This document shows, piece after piece, positions 25,501-39,203 of a stretch of DNA of 64,000 nucleotides. How positions within the stretch are numbered: the first letter of the stretch is position 1; each line of letters opens with the position of its first letter. A model generated the notes under the pieces. The model saw only the letters and a program-made list of their open reading frames with translations, made no database searches and was not told the DNA's origin. The DNA is from Parus major (Eukaryota; Chordata; Aves; Passeriformes; Paridae), in assembly GCF_001522545.3 (NCBI RefSeq), contig NC_031769.1, positions 25,752,100-25,816,099 of the forward strand, read 5' to 3'. A program made the position numbers and the translations under genes.

Positions 25501-26734
25501 TGTGCTAAGTCCAAGAACTGGTTTAGAAGTATGTTTGGTATTTCAATTTTATACTTATAAGTTTCAAACATAGACTGTCAGGTACAAAATGAAATCCATC
25601 ACCAAGAAAAATCCAATGCTCTAGTGTTATAAAAGGTTCTACATGACACATATTCCAGTATATAAAAACATTTGAGTGAAAACTCTAGAAATTATGAAAA
25701 AGAAAGATGTATGAAATTATGTGGAGCTCTTACAAAGCATGGTGAGTGTAAGAAAGGGCAGGAAGAACAAGAGGAAAACTGTTCAGGAAGGTTGCATGGG
25801 TCTGTATAAGGTAGAAGGACACTTAGGAACTGGCTGGACAGTCACAGGTAGGGAATAGTTTAGATCTGCCCTTCCACAGTTAATAGTAAAATAGAAGACA
25901 ACTATCACCGATTATTTTGCTACAAGTTCCATCCTTGATTTTTATTTGGGTCCACATTATGTCCTGGAAGAGATCCTCCCTGTAGAATTTCCCCATGGCT
26001 CTCCTAGAGAACCTGACAAGGAGCTGGCATGGCTCAGGGCTGTGGAGACCTGAGTGATGCAGCGCTTCTCTACCTGTGACCACACGCTCAGATGGAAAGG
26101 CAAATACAGGACTTGTGCTGCTGCAAGTTTCTTCACTTTGGACAAACAACAAGCAGGCAGCAATTGTGCTTTGGAACCTGTTTCAGGACTACTTTGTTCA
26201 GGACTGTCTCTAAAGCAGAACAAATCATTTGGCAGGAAGCAAGGGAATGAGGGCAAGAGTACTTTTCAAAGTACCTGCATTGTGGAGTAAACAGCTCTGG
26301 TTACCTCTGATACCACTACTTCAGAAAACATTTGCATGCTTTCTTAATTTTGCTTTTAATATAGAAGCTACTGCAATGGACTCAGTAACAGACATAAACT
26401 AATTCTGCATTTCAGGAGAAGAGACCAGGATCTTCCCTTTTACTCAAAAGAATTCTGTGTTATTAAAGATATATTACTTCAAGAGCTGTCATCAATGGGA
26501 ATACATGTAAGGGAATTAAACTAACCAGGAAGGTTCTATACTATAAGAAATCAGTATTTTTTTTTTTTTTTAATATTTTATTTATTTTATTTCCACCCAG
26601 GAGCAACTGAAAGACAAAAACATACAGAAAAATACCTTAAATCCTTACATTCCATATTTGCCCAGTGCTTATTATCCAGTTCCTGATTCCTCCTCCTTAT
26701 CCTTTAAATAGAGTTGTCCTGGGGAACCTACCAT
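22561..26734. other. Unique non-coding DNA, no gene supported
   Basis: The longest open frame here, 148 codons at 24925-25371 on the plus strand, has no recognisable domain and no clear gene context, and is overlapped by a minus-strand frame. The 26000-26250 section is somewhat GC-richer and has frames of 78-99 codons on both strands, which argues for composition rather than coding. A T run lies at 26557-26571. No transposon is recognised. Confidence 0.5.
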
Positions 26735-27010
26735 CTGCCTGATGTAAACTGCCCCGTTAATTCTCACCTGGCTACAGCTGCAAAACAGATGAGAGCAAGG
26801 AGATGGAGTTAATGAACGAGCCCTGGTAAAGATCTCAGCAGGGTGTCTCCTTTAATTCAGACCCTGGCGGTAGTTAGTATGACAACAAGCTGTTACCACC
26901 TAATGATTTCGGTTCCTTAAGTATAATGAGTCGTGAGTTCTGGGTACCTTTAGTCTGGACAACTTAAAACTACTGATGTGCTTCAGAACCCTGTTGCATA
27001 TTGCAAAATT
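26735..27010. other. Candidate conserved non-coding block
   Basis: Balanced composition with retained CpGs (CCCCGTTAATTC near 26751, GAACGAG near 26815, GGCGG near 26867, TTTCGG near 26907, GAGTCGTGAG near 26928) and a TAATGATTTCGG core. No transposon or coding signal is visible. This is one of the more convincing regulatory-looking blocks, but the claim rests on composition. Confidence 0.27.
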
Positions 27011-27118
27011 CCATACAGGATTTTCACCAGAAAAGGCTTCAACATGGAAATGTAAACAGTTAATGGTCATGAAAAATTCAATTAGTGAGATGTCAATAGG
27101 TTAATAAGTAGAAAAAAG

Positions 27119-27262
27119 CCCAAACACACACAAAAAACAAATAAAAACAACCACCACTAACAACAACAAAAACAAAAACACAAACAAAAAACCCCCCAAA
27201 ACCTCACAAAAAACCCCAAAACCTCACAAAAAAAAAAACCGTCACAAAAAATGCAAACACCT
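27119..27262. repeat. A/C-rich low-complexity tract with CAAAA-type units
   Basis: For about 130 bases the plus strand is almost only A and C. It moves from CACACACAAAAAACA through CAACAACAAAAAC to two near-identical copies of CCCCAAAACCTCACAAAAAA at about 27193-27229. G and T are nearly absent, a marked strand asymmetry. This is a degenerate simple repeat with a small internal tandem duplication. Confidence 0.9.
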
Positions 27263-30200
27263 TCTGGAGTTAAATATCCAGTAAGTTCTTAAAAATAATA
27301 TGGTTTAAAGATGGCTCACAAAATGTTATTTTTATGAACTGAATATATTGCAGAAGTTCTAATATTATATTTAATATATTTTCTTGATGTTAAGTAATAT
27401 AAAGTCTGAGATAATGACCTTACAAGACAGCTGTTTCACAAGGAAAATATCAAAAGGATTGATTAAAAAAATGCACATTATTAACAAGAATTAGAACACC
27501 TAATAAAGAGTCACAACAATGAAAATCCTTGAATGGGTATGATCCAGTGTGATGAAGCTGAAGAACATCTGAAATTTAAAACTGTAGAAATTCAGCTTAT
27601 TCAAACTGAGTTATATGTGGCAATACACAGTCTTAAACAGGTTCTGAAAATGATCCTGCTGAAAAGTTTAAGCATCCAATTTAAAACCACAAAAGTTATT
27701 TGCCTGATTTTGGACTGGTGCCTATTTTAGAAATGACTGAAGGCTTAGATACACAAGATTTTGAAGAGGGAAAATTGGCATTCACATGCCAGGTGGATAA
27801 TCTTCAGGCTTTTGCATATTCATACTATCTTTCATTGCAGTGAACCTTGCATTGGTCCTATGAAAGGCTGTGCATAAATATTTCCCTCAAGTTAGTTAAG
27901 CTGAGGTGGCCTGTTAAGCTTTAGGGAGAGGAATCTCTCAAGGCTGGGTGGTCCTAGTTTGGATAGAGCAGTGACTTCCCCTTGTATCACCCAACTCAGA
28001 AGGGTTTAGTGGGTGTGAAGGGAAGGAGGGACATTCTCTGAATGATTTCTAGCTGGCACGGGCTGGAACCATCATTGTGGATCTAACTCTTCAAGACCAG
28101 ATGAGCAGAAGTGGTAAGAGCTCATGATTGAAAGGGACCTGTACCCTTAACAGCCCTAGAGGGTCTGGTGAGTCACTGGTCAAAAGTGTTAAAGAACGAC
28201 ATTTTTATTAAGGGTTAAACTGTCCTTCTGGTGAAGAGGGATGAAGAGTTTAAGCAAAATTTTCTGTGGAAGATAATAGTTAAATACTGCTACAGATTTA
28301 CAGATTGCCCATTTAAGGATAGGAAAAGAGGGCATGGTCATACTTAATATCCATATATGCCTTAGTCTGGATCTATAAGTTTAATGATGCAGAAGTACTC
28401 TATGACAACTCATTGTCATTATTTAGTGCCATTTATTTTGAAAATAAATATTTTTATGAAGGTCAGGTTCTTGTTTCTGGCTGGCAAATTCTTCTCCACT
28501 TCACATAATGGAGAGCATTTCTTAGTATCTATGTTCTTTTCCTTGCTGATAAAACTGAACAATAAATTCCTAATTAGGAGGTCTTGAAAGTCCTGGTTTT
28601 GATGTTAGCTTTTCAAGTTATTCACTGTGGGAGGTGATAGGGTAGTGAGGGTGCTTCTGAGTCATCCCCAATGCCCAAACTGCTGTGCAGGATATAAAAG
28701 ATGTGTGCAGGAGAAGAGAACTAGTCAGATTTGGAACCTACTTTTACATCACTGTTACCCCCAAGATGACCTCAATTCATTAAAAAAGTTATTTCTTGGG
28801 AAGTGTCTTAAAAGGTTGTTTGAACTTAAAGCTCAGGCTCAGTTGGTATTCAGACCATACCTATTCTCTACATTATTTGGGGCCATGCTTTGAAGTTTTC
28901 TCTTTCTCCTGGGTATTTCAGCTAATATGGTTCACTGCAAAATGAGAGCACAGAAAAATACAGTATCATCATATTACTTGTTTCAGGCTTGAAATGCAAC
29001 AAGAAACTCAAGAAGAAAATAGCTCTTATTACAAATTAATACAGAGCTGTAATAAAATCTTGAAGACAAATATTTGAAAATTGTTTTAACTTAGTAATTT
29101 ATATTGTCTTTTCTTATAATATATGCATTCCAGATTACACAATGAAAAAATTTTCTTCTGTATTTTCACTATGTATCCACTACTTAGAAGATTTTGCCAC
29201 TGGAGTATGTCAAAAGAGTATTTAATCAGATTCACCAAGTCTCTTTTCCGTACCTTTTCTCTCAAGTTTCACACATGAGCACACACACAGAGTTAAGAAT
29301 TATCTTTGTCACTCTGCTGCAAGGTATGGCAGGAAATTCACTGTTGGCTGACTAATGCCCTGACCAATCCCAACAGCTTTGGAAGCTCTGTTTGAATGAT
29401 ACCTGAGAGAAAACTCAGCTTGTTCCTTCAAAATGTTCTGAATTTTCTACTTTTAATCCTCACAGATATTCCATATCCTGGAAGGACTTTATCACATTTC
29501 ATAATTTGACATGACTACTGAGGTTAATTTCAGGTTGTTAAAGTATCTAGGCAATTTTTTAAAAAATGGTTTCGCTGAAAAGAAATCTGAAAACAAACTA
29601 GATTTGATAGTAATTTTGCAATTACAGTCATTTTTTATATGGATCAGTTTTTGTATAGAGGCAGTGATTTCTCTGGAGTCTCTGGACTCCAGAGAGAAAG
29701 TTGGTCTTTCTCCAGACTAAGAGAGAATTCTATGACATCAAATGACCACATGGGCAACAGTTTCTGTTGATTTCACTTTTGTCCTAGTAATATCATCCAG
29801 AGGATCACTATTTGCTCCTTTACTTTCCTATTTTGGGGTGAGAATATAAACTCCTTTACACATAATGCACAGTTCCCTTTTGTTAATTTTTGGTGCTCAA
29901 GATCCAGCTCTTCAGGTTAGTGGGCTTACAGCAGAAAATTCAAGTCTTTGTGCTTCTCGTGTGCCCTAGAGACAGTCCCAGCTAAAAAGGGAGTGACAAA
30001 ATTCCTCTGATGTCGCATGTGCTGAGCTACTCATGAAATTCATGCTGTCACTTCTCATATTCATTCTGTCACATGGGAAAGGTCCTTCTAAAAGCACTGC
30101 TGGAGATAAGGCATGAAATAAAAAGGCCTGCAAGCCAGAGAAAGCAAATTCAGATCAAGAGGATTTTTGTGACAGAATTGTTCAGTGCCCAGTGGAAGAC

Positions 30201-31324
30201 TGTGTCAGACAGGCAGGTGTCAGCAGAGACAGGAGAGAATTGTCTATCAGTGCCCCAGCACCGTATTTAAAAGACAAGCAGTGCTTTATAGCAGTGATCT
30301 CATCTGCAGTGCAAAGCTAGATTTGGATATGAAGTATTTCAAACATATTTAACTATGTTTAAAATCTACCAAAATGTCTGTTTTTCTGAAAAATGTTTAC
30401 AAGTGAGAAACATTTCCTATATCAAAGCATCTCAATCAAGACACTGCTAACCAGGCATATATTCTTAAATGGATATAATAATATTTTTAAAAAGTCTCTT
30501 AAGACTTCTTGTATTTAATTCTAAGCACCAGTATTTTGGATTTTTTTAGAATTTCCTGTTTTGAAATATTTTTGTAAAGCTCTGTTGCATTTTCAGGTTC
30601 AGAAAAAAGTGAGTGAGGGTTCTATTTAAACATCTATTAAATTCCCTATTTCTCATCTTTGTGTGCATGCAGTGTGTTTTGAGGGTGTTATTTTTATTGC
30701 ATCTAAAATATTTGTTATTACATTTTTAAAGCAATTTTTATGTTATGTGCCATAATGACATCTATTGCAGCAAAGTGAGACAATATCAGACAGAAATCAT
30801 TAATGTTTCCTAGATTCCAATCTGGAACTCAGAATTATCAACATTGCTTCATTGGTTTGAATGCTTCTGTCTTACAATATTTTAGAAACTTCATACTAAA
30901 AATTAAAATGGTATTTAAAGTAATCTATAATAAAAAATTTGAAACTAAACTAAACTAAAGTCTGTGTATGTGTGCATTTGTTAAACCAGAATTAGGGAAA
31001 ATAGAATAATATTTCATGTAATGTCTGCAGTTAGTAACCTGTATGTGATGAAAAAATGTGAAGACAAGCTGACTGTGTGGGTGTTTGTGCGTGTACAAAA
31101 GAGAAAGGGAGATTACAAACTGGATTTAAAAAACCCAACTTTCACTGCCATCAGTACTGAGTAGAACTGCCAAAGATGCCAGCTTCATCATTTACTGCAG
31201 CTGTGCACCTGCAAATGCCACCTGGATTCTCTGTCACTGCAGCAGTTTCAGAAAAGTCTGAATATTCAGAATATTCAGCCACTGAGTATTCTCATGTTTT
31301 ATCTACAAAATATTCTAATTACTT
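27263..31324. other. Unique non-coding DNA, no gene seen
   Basis: Open frames do not exceed 88 codons and none is recognisable. The only clear structure is the hairpin at 29670-29695. A slightly GC-richer stretch at 27880-28170 has no transposon ends that I recognise. Confidence 0.5.
29670..29695. other. Perfect 11-bp inverted repeat, 4-base loop
   Basis: TCTCTGGAGTC at 29670-29680 is mirrored exactly by GACTCCAGAGA at 29685-29695 around the loop TCTG. The stem is too short for a microRNA precursor and the flanks do not extend the pairing. It may form a cruciform or be chance. Confidence 0.8.
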
Positions 31325-31660
31325 TTGCTGCTAATAAATGGCAGAGGGAGAAAAATGCCTCTAGGATTTGGCTCTGTGAGCAATAGGGGTTGCCGTGGTT
31401 AAGAGTAACTTAATCTACTGTGCCAACAGCTGCATCAGTAGACTGCATCAAGCAATCAAATAAGGATTAAAGAAAAAGTCACATTGGCTTTAATTGTCTT
31501 AGTTTGTCTGCTTGGCTGGCATACGTTGCAGAAAATGATTAATCCAGGCTGTTGCTAACAAAGAATAACCTCGGAAAGTTTAGTGTTTGTGAGCAGTCCA
31601 GCTGAAATGCAACTTCCCTAAACTTTGCATTTTCTATAATCAGAAACCATAATAATATTA
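31325..31660. other. Candidate conserved non-coding block
   Basis: Mixed composition with a GGGGTTGCCGTGG block near 31387, TTTAATTGTC near 31491 and ATGATTAATCC near 31537, free of simple repeats and recognisable transposons. The texture suggests an enhancer-like element, but only alignment could support that. Confidence 0.22.
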
Positions 31661-32091
31661 TATCATTGTTTTTTCTCAGGGAATAGCTATTATATATTAA
31701 TACTATTGACATTCTAAAGAAAAATTACCTGTGCTGTAGACTTAGATTTATTATAAATTAAGTCATAACACTGATGTCTGCTGAACAGTGGAAAATGGGA
31801 GAAAACAAGGTCTGACTATCCAATCAAACGAGTTATGGCAGCCAGCTATTGGCTTGGTGATTTGAGACTACATGGATTGACAATAAATGAAAGAAAAATC
31901 AGAAGGGAAGACATGAAAGGTTGCAAGACTATGCCCACATAAATACAACAAATTTTCTCATTGCTCTGTACATCTCCATAGTTCAATCCCTTGGCCATCC
32001 TTTCATCCTGAAAGGTCTGCTGAATTTCTGAGAGTGAGGTGAGCTGTTCTTTTTTCACACTGGAATCTTTCTTATCTAATTTGGGCATTGA

Positions 32092-32248
32092 TTTATTTTA
32101 TTTTATTTTATTTTATTTTATTTTATTTTATTTTATTTTATTTTATTTTATTTTATTTCATTTTATTTTATTTTATTTTATTTTATNNNNNNNNNNNNNN
32201 NNNNNNNNNNNNNNNNNNNNNNNNNNNNNNNATTTTATTTTTATTTTT
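32092..32248. repeat. TTTTA pentanucleotide microsatellite, interrupted by a gap
   Basis: Nineteen or so TTTTA units run from 32092 to 32186 with one T-to-C change at 32159. A run of N then covers 32187-32231, and the repeat ends with ATTTT units at 32232-32248. The true array length is unknown. The frames translated through it (ILFYF repeats) are artefacts. Confidence 0.97.
32187..32231. other. Assembly gap (45 N)
   Basis: Forty-five undetermined bases lie inside the TTTTA array, so the gap is almost certainly a repeat-length problem rather than missing unique sequence. Confidence 1.
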
Positions 32249-35200
32249 GAAATCAATCAAAGACCTGGAAGCAGAAATAACAAGTCCCCAGCCAGTTTCC
32301 TAAGAGAGCCATAAGGTTTCATTGGTAAGAAGGTTAATTTTTGTGAAGGACCTTGCAAACACCAGGAAGAAACCAGTGTAGTACACAGGGAAATACAGAG
32401 CAGAATGGAGGAACTCAGTGAAGAATAACATATGATAGGCTCAACACATCCATTAAATCTTTCATGCTCTCCAATCTTTCTCTGGGGATCATAGGGAATA
32501 TGTTATCACAGGATATGCAGTATCATTAACCATGATGGAGCAAGATTAGCGCCCAGATAAAGGTTTGACCTGTGCTGAAGGAACCCAAAGCTGGTTTTAC
32601 CTGTGAATAACTGGGTGATGGCCAAGCATCAAAACAACAGGAGGATTATGGAAAAAAATATGGTTTATAAAAGAAGGTGTCAATATTTAGGTAATTTCTT
32701 AGGTTATATTAGAGGCTTAATTAAATCTGCTAGAAAAACCTGGATTTTAAAATGACCCAAAGTCATTTAAAAAGACCCAACAAGTGAAAAACACCCCAAA
32801 GGCTCATGGTCTCAATGTCACAGGGTCAGAACCAAATGAAACATATATTTCTAAGCACATCACAGAGTCTACAAAGAGGTTTGTGAACTCGCTTTGTTCA
32901 CCCAGATTCAGCAAAATGTTTTGAGTAAGAATGAGAAAGGACACTCTTCCATGTGAATCTTTCCCTAGAGCTGTGTTTGTCATAGACACTGGGCCACACT
33001 TAAGCAGTTCATGCAGCAGACACAAAACTTGATGTTCAAACGTAACTAAAAAATCTAAATAATTGCACACACTTGAATGATAGCTTTTATTGAATATGAA
33101 ATGGAGCAATGTTAATACTTCCCATGGAAGCCCCTATAGTTTTTAAAATAAGGTTTTACAACAATATTCTGCATTGTGTGTACCTTGTTAGCTTCTAGGC
33201 ATTGTCACACAGAGCTGTTTGTACAATGGGATGACTTCTTTCCATTTTGTCATATATGAAAAAAATTACACTTAAAGCAATTTCTTGTAATTTTGCTTTC
33301 CAATGTGATTAGCAGAAAACAATAAAAAAGGAGAAAACAGTAAAACCCAGTTCTAACATGTGACTTTGAGGATTCAGTGTGCTCAGTGCACTGTCAGAAG
33401 GGGCAGCATAAAGTATATATTATATATAAATAATATAGGTATTTCCTTCACGATTACCTACGTGATGAAGAAGCTTCTCTTAAAATATAAAACAGCTCTA
33501 TCAAGGGTACTTATCCAGGTCCCTCTCCTCCTCCGTTTTTGACAAGGACTATCTCCACAAAAGCCTTTGCATTTCTCCAAGAAGACAAATTGCTATCAGT
33601 GAAGCTGATGCACACATACATGCACAAAGATGGCTTTTGCTCATCCACTTCATAAACATAGTAATGACAGTAAATGTTTTTTTATGGTTTTAAATAAATT
33701 TCTGAATGCTGATTAAATATATTTCTATTGTGAATGCTGATTTGCATTTGTCCTTTGCCTGCCACAGTTGGTCCACTTACTTTCTCCTATTCCCAGGCAA
33801 AGCCAAACAGTTCTGAGGCAGCTTAGTCTGAGGACAAGTATTGGAGAAATAAAGTTTTCTGCTTGTTGTGCTTACAGAATGCAGATCTTGCAATTACCTC
33901 CTAATAAAACACTATGGACAAAGAACTTCCACTGTTAAAAGGTGAAATAAATAAAATGTGTGGGAAATGGAAGTAATTTTGTTATAATTTATTATTATGT
34001 TACTGTCAGAGTTTAGGTAAATAATTCTTTAAAATTACATCATACAGTGAACGTACAATTAAAGAGTTTGTTTTCTTGTTTTTAATCCCAGGGAAGATCA
34101 AAATAAAATTTTAAATCATGCTTCATGCTCCTTTTTCAAATGATCTTTCCCTGTTTTTTCAGGAAGCAAAATTCAGAGAAAAAAATCAAAGTTCACTGTT
34201 AATACTATACAGAGTCACCTAAAGAACTGGCAAAGACCCACAGAGGAGGGTGAGCCCTTGAAAATGTTTTCTACAGTACAATGCCTACCACTTACATATA
34301 TCCACCAAAAAGATTGAAGAATATGTAAAATATGTGAGATAAAATACATGCATCAACGCCTGTTTGCAGATGTAATCACTCATTTGGAAGCCTCTGTGCT
34401 AGCCACCTATTTACAGTTGTGTCTATACTTATGATAAAATGTAGATGTCTTTATGGTTCTGTTCAGAAAGTTTTGACTTGGCCTTCAGTACATGTTCCTC
34501 TTCCAGAACAATTATTTAAATTACATGTATGAAGTTGTTGCTGCTTTTCTACCACTAAGATATGGGAGCCAGATAGTCTCCAAATCTGGGAACACAATTT
34601 CTATTTGTCAAATGCACCCTGAGGCTCTGAGAGTGTGCATCTGTCACAGCTATAGTGCAACTGGGTGGGTCTGACTGATCGTGATTGAGTAAAGTGCCAA
34701 CATAACTGAGTAAGATTGAGGATGACTACACCGATATGCTTGAATTGGCATTAGTATTAATGAACAGGACAGCACATATCTTGACATGAGTAAGTGGTCA
34801 CAGTCTGGGAGTGTGGAAGTGAATATTAGCTCACATGACTTGGTGTAACTCTGCATGGGCGTACGTGTGGCACATGAGTGATTACTGGAAGTCAGTATCG
34901 GTGGGTGGGAGTAGCAGTGTCACTTTTTATAAATGAGTATCCATGACAAGGGGCAATTTAGTTTCTGCCTAAAGATTTCCTGTTGGTAAAGAATAACCTA
35001 CCATCTCCCAGTGACAGAATATCCACTCCCTTCAGGCAGTTACTCTTTCCCATTAAGCTGTGGTATTTCTTAATATTTCTGAAACTACAGATATGTATCA
35101 CTCTGATTAAGGTTGGAAAGCGATACTGTCTTTAATCTCGGTTTGAATCCGAGCCTTCATTATTGTATAATTTGCTCTGTTTCTCTAATAGATGATATCT

Positions 35201-38200
35201 GTTTCCTGATTGATGGGATATTATCTCTCTTTCATGCTCCCTGTCAAAAGAGACTTCTGAAATTATTAGAGCATAACACTATCTATATGTATGCACACAC
35301 ATTTATGCGTGTACGTATGTATGTATGTATGCTGTCCTTAAAAAATAATATGACTTCAGAAGAAAGTAAATCTAAATAAATAAACTTGATTTCAGGGTAG
35401 TAGAAACCTCTTCATGCAGCACTAAATTTAGAACAGGAAACCTAAATTTGAAATGAAATCACTGAATTTGCAGCTGAAAATTTTTGTGAGGGTACCTTAG
35501 GCCTTTTGAAACTGCACTGGAAAGAGCTCCTTTGTAAGTGAAAGCTCCCAGTTTTCACCCAGACAATCTGTGGCTCACAGCCATCCTGTCTGCAGAGCAG
35601 AGCAGAGCTGAAGTTGCAGGAGTTAAACAGCAAGGTTTGCCCAGCTGCTCCTAAGAGTGAGCTGGGCAGCAGCTGCTAGCGCTAACCAGCAGTCAATCTC
35701 AAATGCTTCTAAATCAATTGGACACTCTTCTGTGCCAGCTCAGGAATCAAAATGCCTGGTATGGATATGGGATGAGTATGTAGGGTCATGAGATTCTCCT
35801 TCCAGGCATGGTGATGCAGTCTCCTTCTGTGGACAACCCCCAGTATCTAGAAAGAGTCAGGAAGAACTGATTGCTCCTGATGCTCCTGCTCAGGGTATGG
35901 CTCTCTCAAACCTGCTTTTTTTTCCCAGCAGAAAAAGATACCCACCATCTCCTTTATACAGCCCAGGATTAACAGCAATCTGTTAATTCTTTGTCTGCAC
36001 TGCCACAAGCAGAGTGTTAAGAGCTTCTTTTTGGTTAAGAAACATGTGCATAAAAAGGTGTCAAAACAATTATGCAAGATTTTCAATAAATGTGGGTTTT
36101 GCAAAATGTAGCAAAAGAAAGAAGTAAAGCAAGCAGGTCCAAACCTGACACCACTGACCACAACTCCTCTCACCACCAAATGTCAGGACAGGTATACTTC
36201 TCCTCCCATTATTCACATGACATAATAAAACTCATACACACTCTTGCACTTTTTATTATTTGTAATACTCTCAGAAATGTCTCTCTTTAGTCAACCATCA
36301 TTACTGTGAGTTTCTTTAAATTATAATCTTCCAAATTCTGTGGAACACAGCAACTATTTGATGAAAATTAAAGTTAACAAAGACTGAAAATAGGATTCTT
36401 TTCTCATAGTAGAAATTCTGCTGTACCAACAATTACTTTTAGTGAGTCCTATGACAAAATATTTGTGCTTGATTATTCACGTTCCTATATTTTATTGTCC
36501 CAAATAAGACTGAATTTATGAATATTGTAGTGTATTTCTTATTGAGAATATGGACCTACATTATATGCTTGCAGCCCTCAGCCATAGAGATCTCAAATGC
36601 GCAGGGACAATTTAAGTATGTTTTCCCAAATTAGTTTCACTAATGCATACTTTGTTTTATTGATGATTTTCCCCCTGTTGCTTCTTACAAAAATGTGAAT
36701 ATGTGTCATGATGAGGCATCTGCAGACCACCCACAATAAGACATTCTGCATCTCCCTTTCCTTGCCTGGTATTCACCTAGACAGAATATACTCAGCAGAA
36801 GGGAGGTAATGGACTTTTTTTTTAACCCTTGGTATTTAAAAACTTGACAATAGGAATAATACAGAATACACAAGTGCTGAAAAAAACATTCCTTTTACAA
36901 AAAGGAAAGAGTGATAAATTGTTCCATGTGACTTCCCATTTACAGGATGTATCCACTTTCTTAACAGTAATTTTCATGAGCCATTTAAATAAGTGACCTT
37001 ATAAATAAGACTCCATGTAAATCATGAACACCATCATGCAGGAAGATGACAGATTTTATGGATTGGTCATGGCAAAAATGGCAAATTTCACAGTTTGTCA
37101 TGCACTTATGGAGATGGCTACAAAACATAAAGTCATTTATAGTGATAAAAAATGATACTGAAAGGATACAAGTTGTATTTTTAACAAATAAAAATCATAA
37201 AGATATGTGACATTATGCCAATGGATTTGGGAAAGATTGTTTTAGACTGGTGAAAGACATAAAGGTAAATAAAACAACAAAGAGTAGTTGTGGTGACTTC
37301 TGTCAGAAAGAAAACAAAAAATACCGCAGAAGAATGCAACCACTTAAAATCAAATTCAAAGTGCTTGAAGTAGTTAAATTTGCCCAGAAGCATTCAGTCC
37401 ATGTGCTCTCATGAGCTCTGATGCATAACATGAACACAGAGGAACAGTGCAAAGACTTTTTTTAAGCCCACAAAAATGCAAGGTATTATTGTGGAACATA
37501 ACAAAAAACTATTCTTATGGTAACAAAATTTTGTTATTAAAGCTGCCTTCTGAAGTGCAAAATCTGATCCAGCCACCTGTAATCATTTCACTTCAGTCTG
37601 TGATATTTTCTGGTTATTCTAAACAGAGCTGAACCTTAGTGTCTGCTTAGGTGGGAAGCCAATAAGCCAGTGCATTTAAAAAGTGTTGGCTGGGTTTTGG
37701 ATTCCCTGGCTTGTGACTGGTCTTTATGAGACTGCTTAAATGTTCTTTCCATTAGATCAGTATTACTGACTTTTGGCAACTGTCTTGATTTTGACTCCCC
37801 AAACCTAGAATTTCTTTTGAAAATGTGCTGATGCTCAAACTTGTCTGGAGCAGGTGACTAGACAAGATACCTTCTGAAGCTCAATCCAGCCTAAACTGTT
37901 CCATGATTCTCCCTGAAACCTGTCTGAAGCCCTATGTGTCTGTGCTGAGCTGAAGTATTTCTGTATGCTGCAGCAACCACCTGGTATGCTGAAATTATAG
38001 AGCTCACTACTGTTTTGTGACCTTTCAGCAGAATTTACCTAATTAAAGAGATTCAGAAGTACAACGTATCTGAAGATAAAAGCAATCTTGGGTCAGCCAG
38101 CAGTGAGACAGCAAGATAATACCACAATTTCAACAGCAGTTGAAGAACATGTTACGAAGCAAAGTGAGGCTCAGATGAATGTACATCTTCTGACAGGATC

Positions 38201-39203
38201 CAAATGAGTGATGAAGTGTTTGGAAGTTCAGTATGTTCACTAGACAAAGAAGATTACCTCCTTGTAATTTTCTTTCCAAAATATAATGTGTCTTTGAAGC
38301 TTAAAAATCTTCAGCTTACTAATTTTCCATCTCTATCAATTCCCCAAAGGACTTCATCTTAGTTAATGACCTCTAAAAAGGCTGCAGAACATGACTAATG
38401 TGACACCTGCTGCAGCAAGCTTTTTCAGTGAGAGACATAAAGGTATTTAGTTAGAGAACTTTTTCAAGAGACCATCACAATAATTTGGGAATGTAGCAGG
38501 CAATTCACTACAACACACTTTCAGGAATATGTTGAAGACAATGAACAGTTAGTCTGTAAATAAAAAACAACCCATTTATTAATTTTATATACTTCATAAA
38601 CATGATAAAATGCTTCTGCTAATGCTCTCAAGATATAATAGAGGACCTAGACACAGTGTTCTATAGTAAACTGGATTAAGGGTCCTTAATTCAGGGGTAG
38701 TACCTTGACAATTATGTGGTAACATGAAAATTATGCTGCATTTCATTTGAAGTAGAAAATAATGTAATCAGAATGTGTACTTTATTTTTACCATATTGTT
38801 AGTTTAATTTGCTTTCTTTACTCTTTCAGATTTGCAAAGTTGAAAATTTTTGAGAATTAGGTTTGATGGTTTTTTAGCCATTTTCTTACAAGGAAATCTC
38901 AACTATCAGACATGTTAAGATCTGTCTGCAAAGATCTCTTTGCAGGAATCTAGGCAAGCAAATGAAAATCATATTTTACAAAATTAATCACCATTATTAC
39001 AGCTGCACTGGTGCAAATTCTCACCATTAAACTTCCTAGATAGTCTCAAAGACAGCAATAGCACTATGTTCACATGATCTCAAGCAATTAAATCAACATG
39101 ATTTAATGAACTACCTCTATTTCTGAGCCACAGTAAAGATTGCTTATAAAAGAGGCAGGATGCAGACATTACTGTTTTCTAGCTGGCACATGGAGGATGA
39201 GGA
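32249..39203. other. Long unique AT-rich stretch, no gene seen
   Basis: No transposon end, exon or RNA gene is recognised across this stretch. Frames of up to 110 codons (35847-36179, minus) show no domain. A four-copy GTAT run lies at 35315-35331. The 34660-34920 part has a repetitive feel (recurrent TGAGT and GTGATT words) but no defined period. Confidence 0.5.

Noticed and set aside
31846..32088. 80-codon minus-strand frame with a charged, helix-like N-terminal half
   Set aside because: Briefly looked like an exon, but the upstream side is the TTTTA array without a pyrimidine-rich acceptor, and the second half is unlike a folded protein.
32039..32314. Hydrophobic ILFYF-repeat frames resembling membrane segments
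   Set aside because: They are translations of the TTTTA array and include gap bases.
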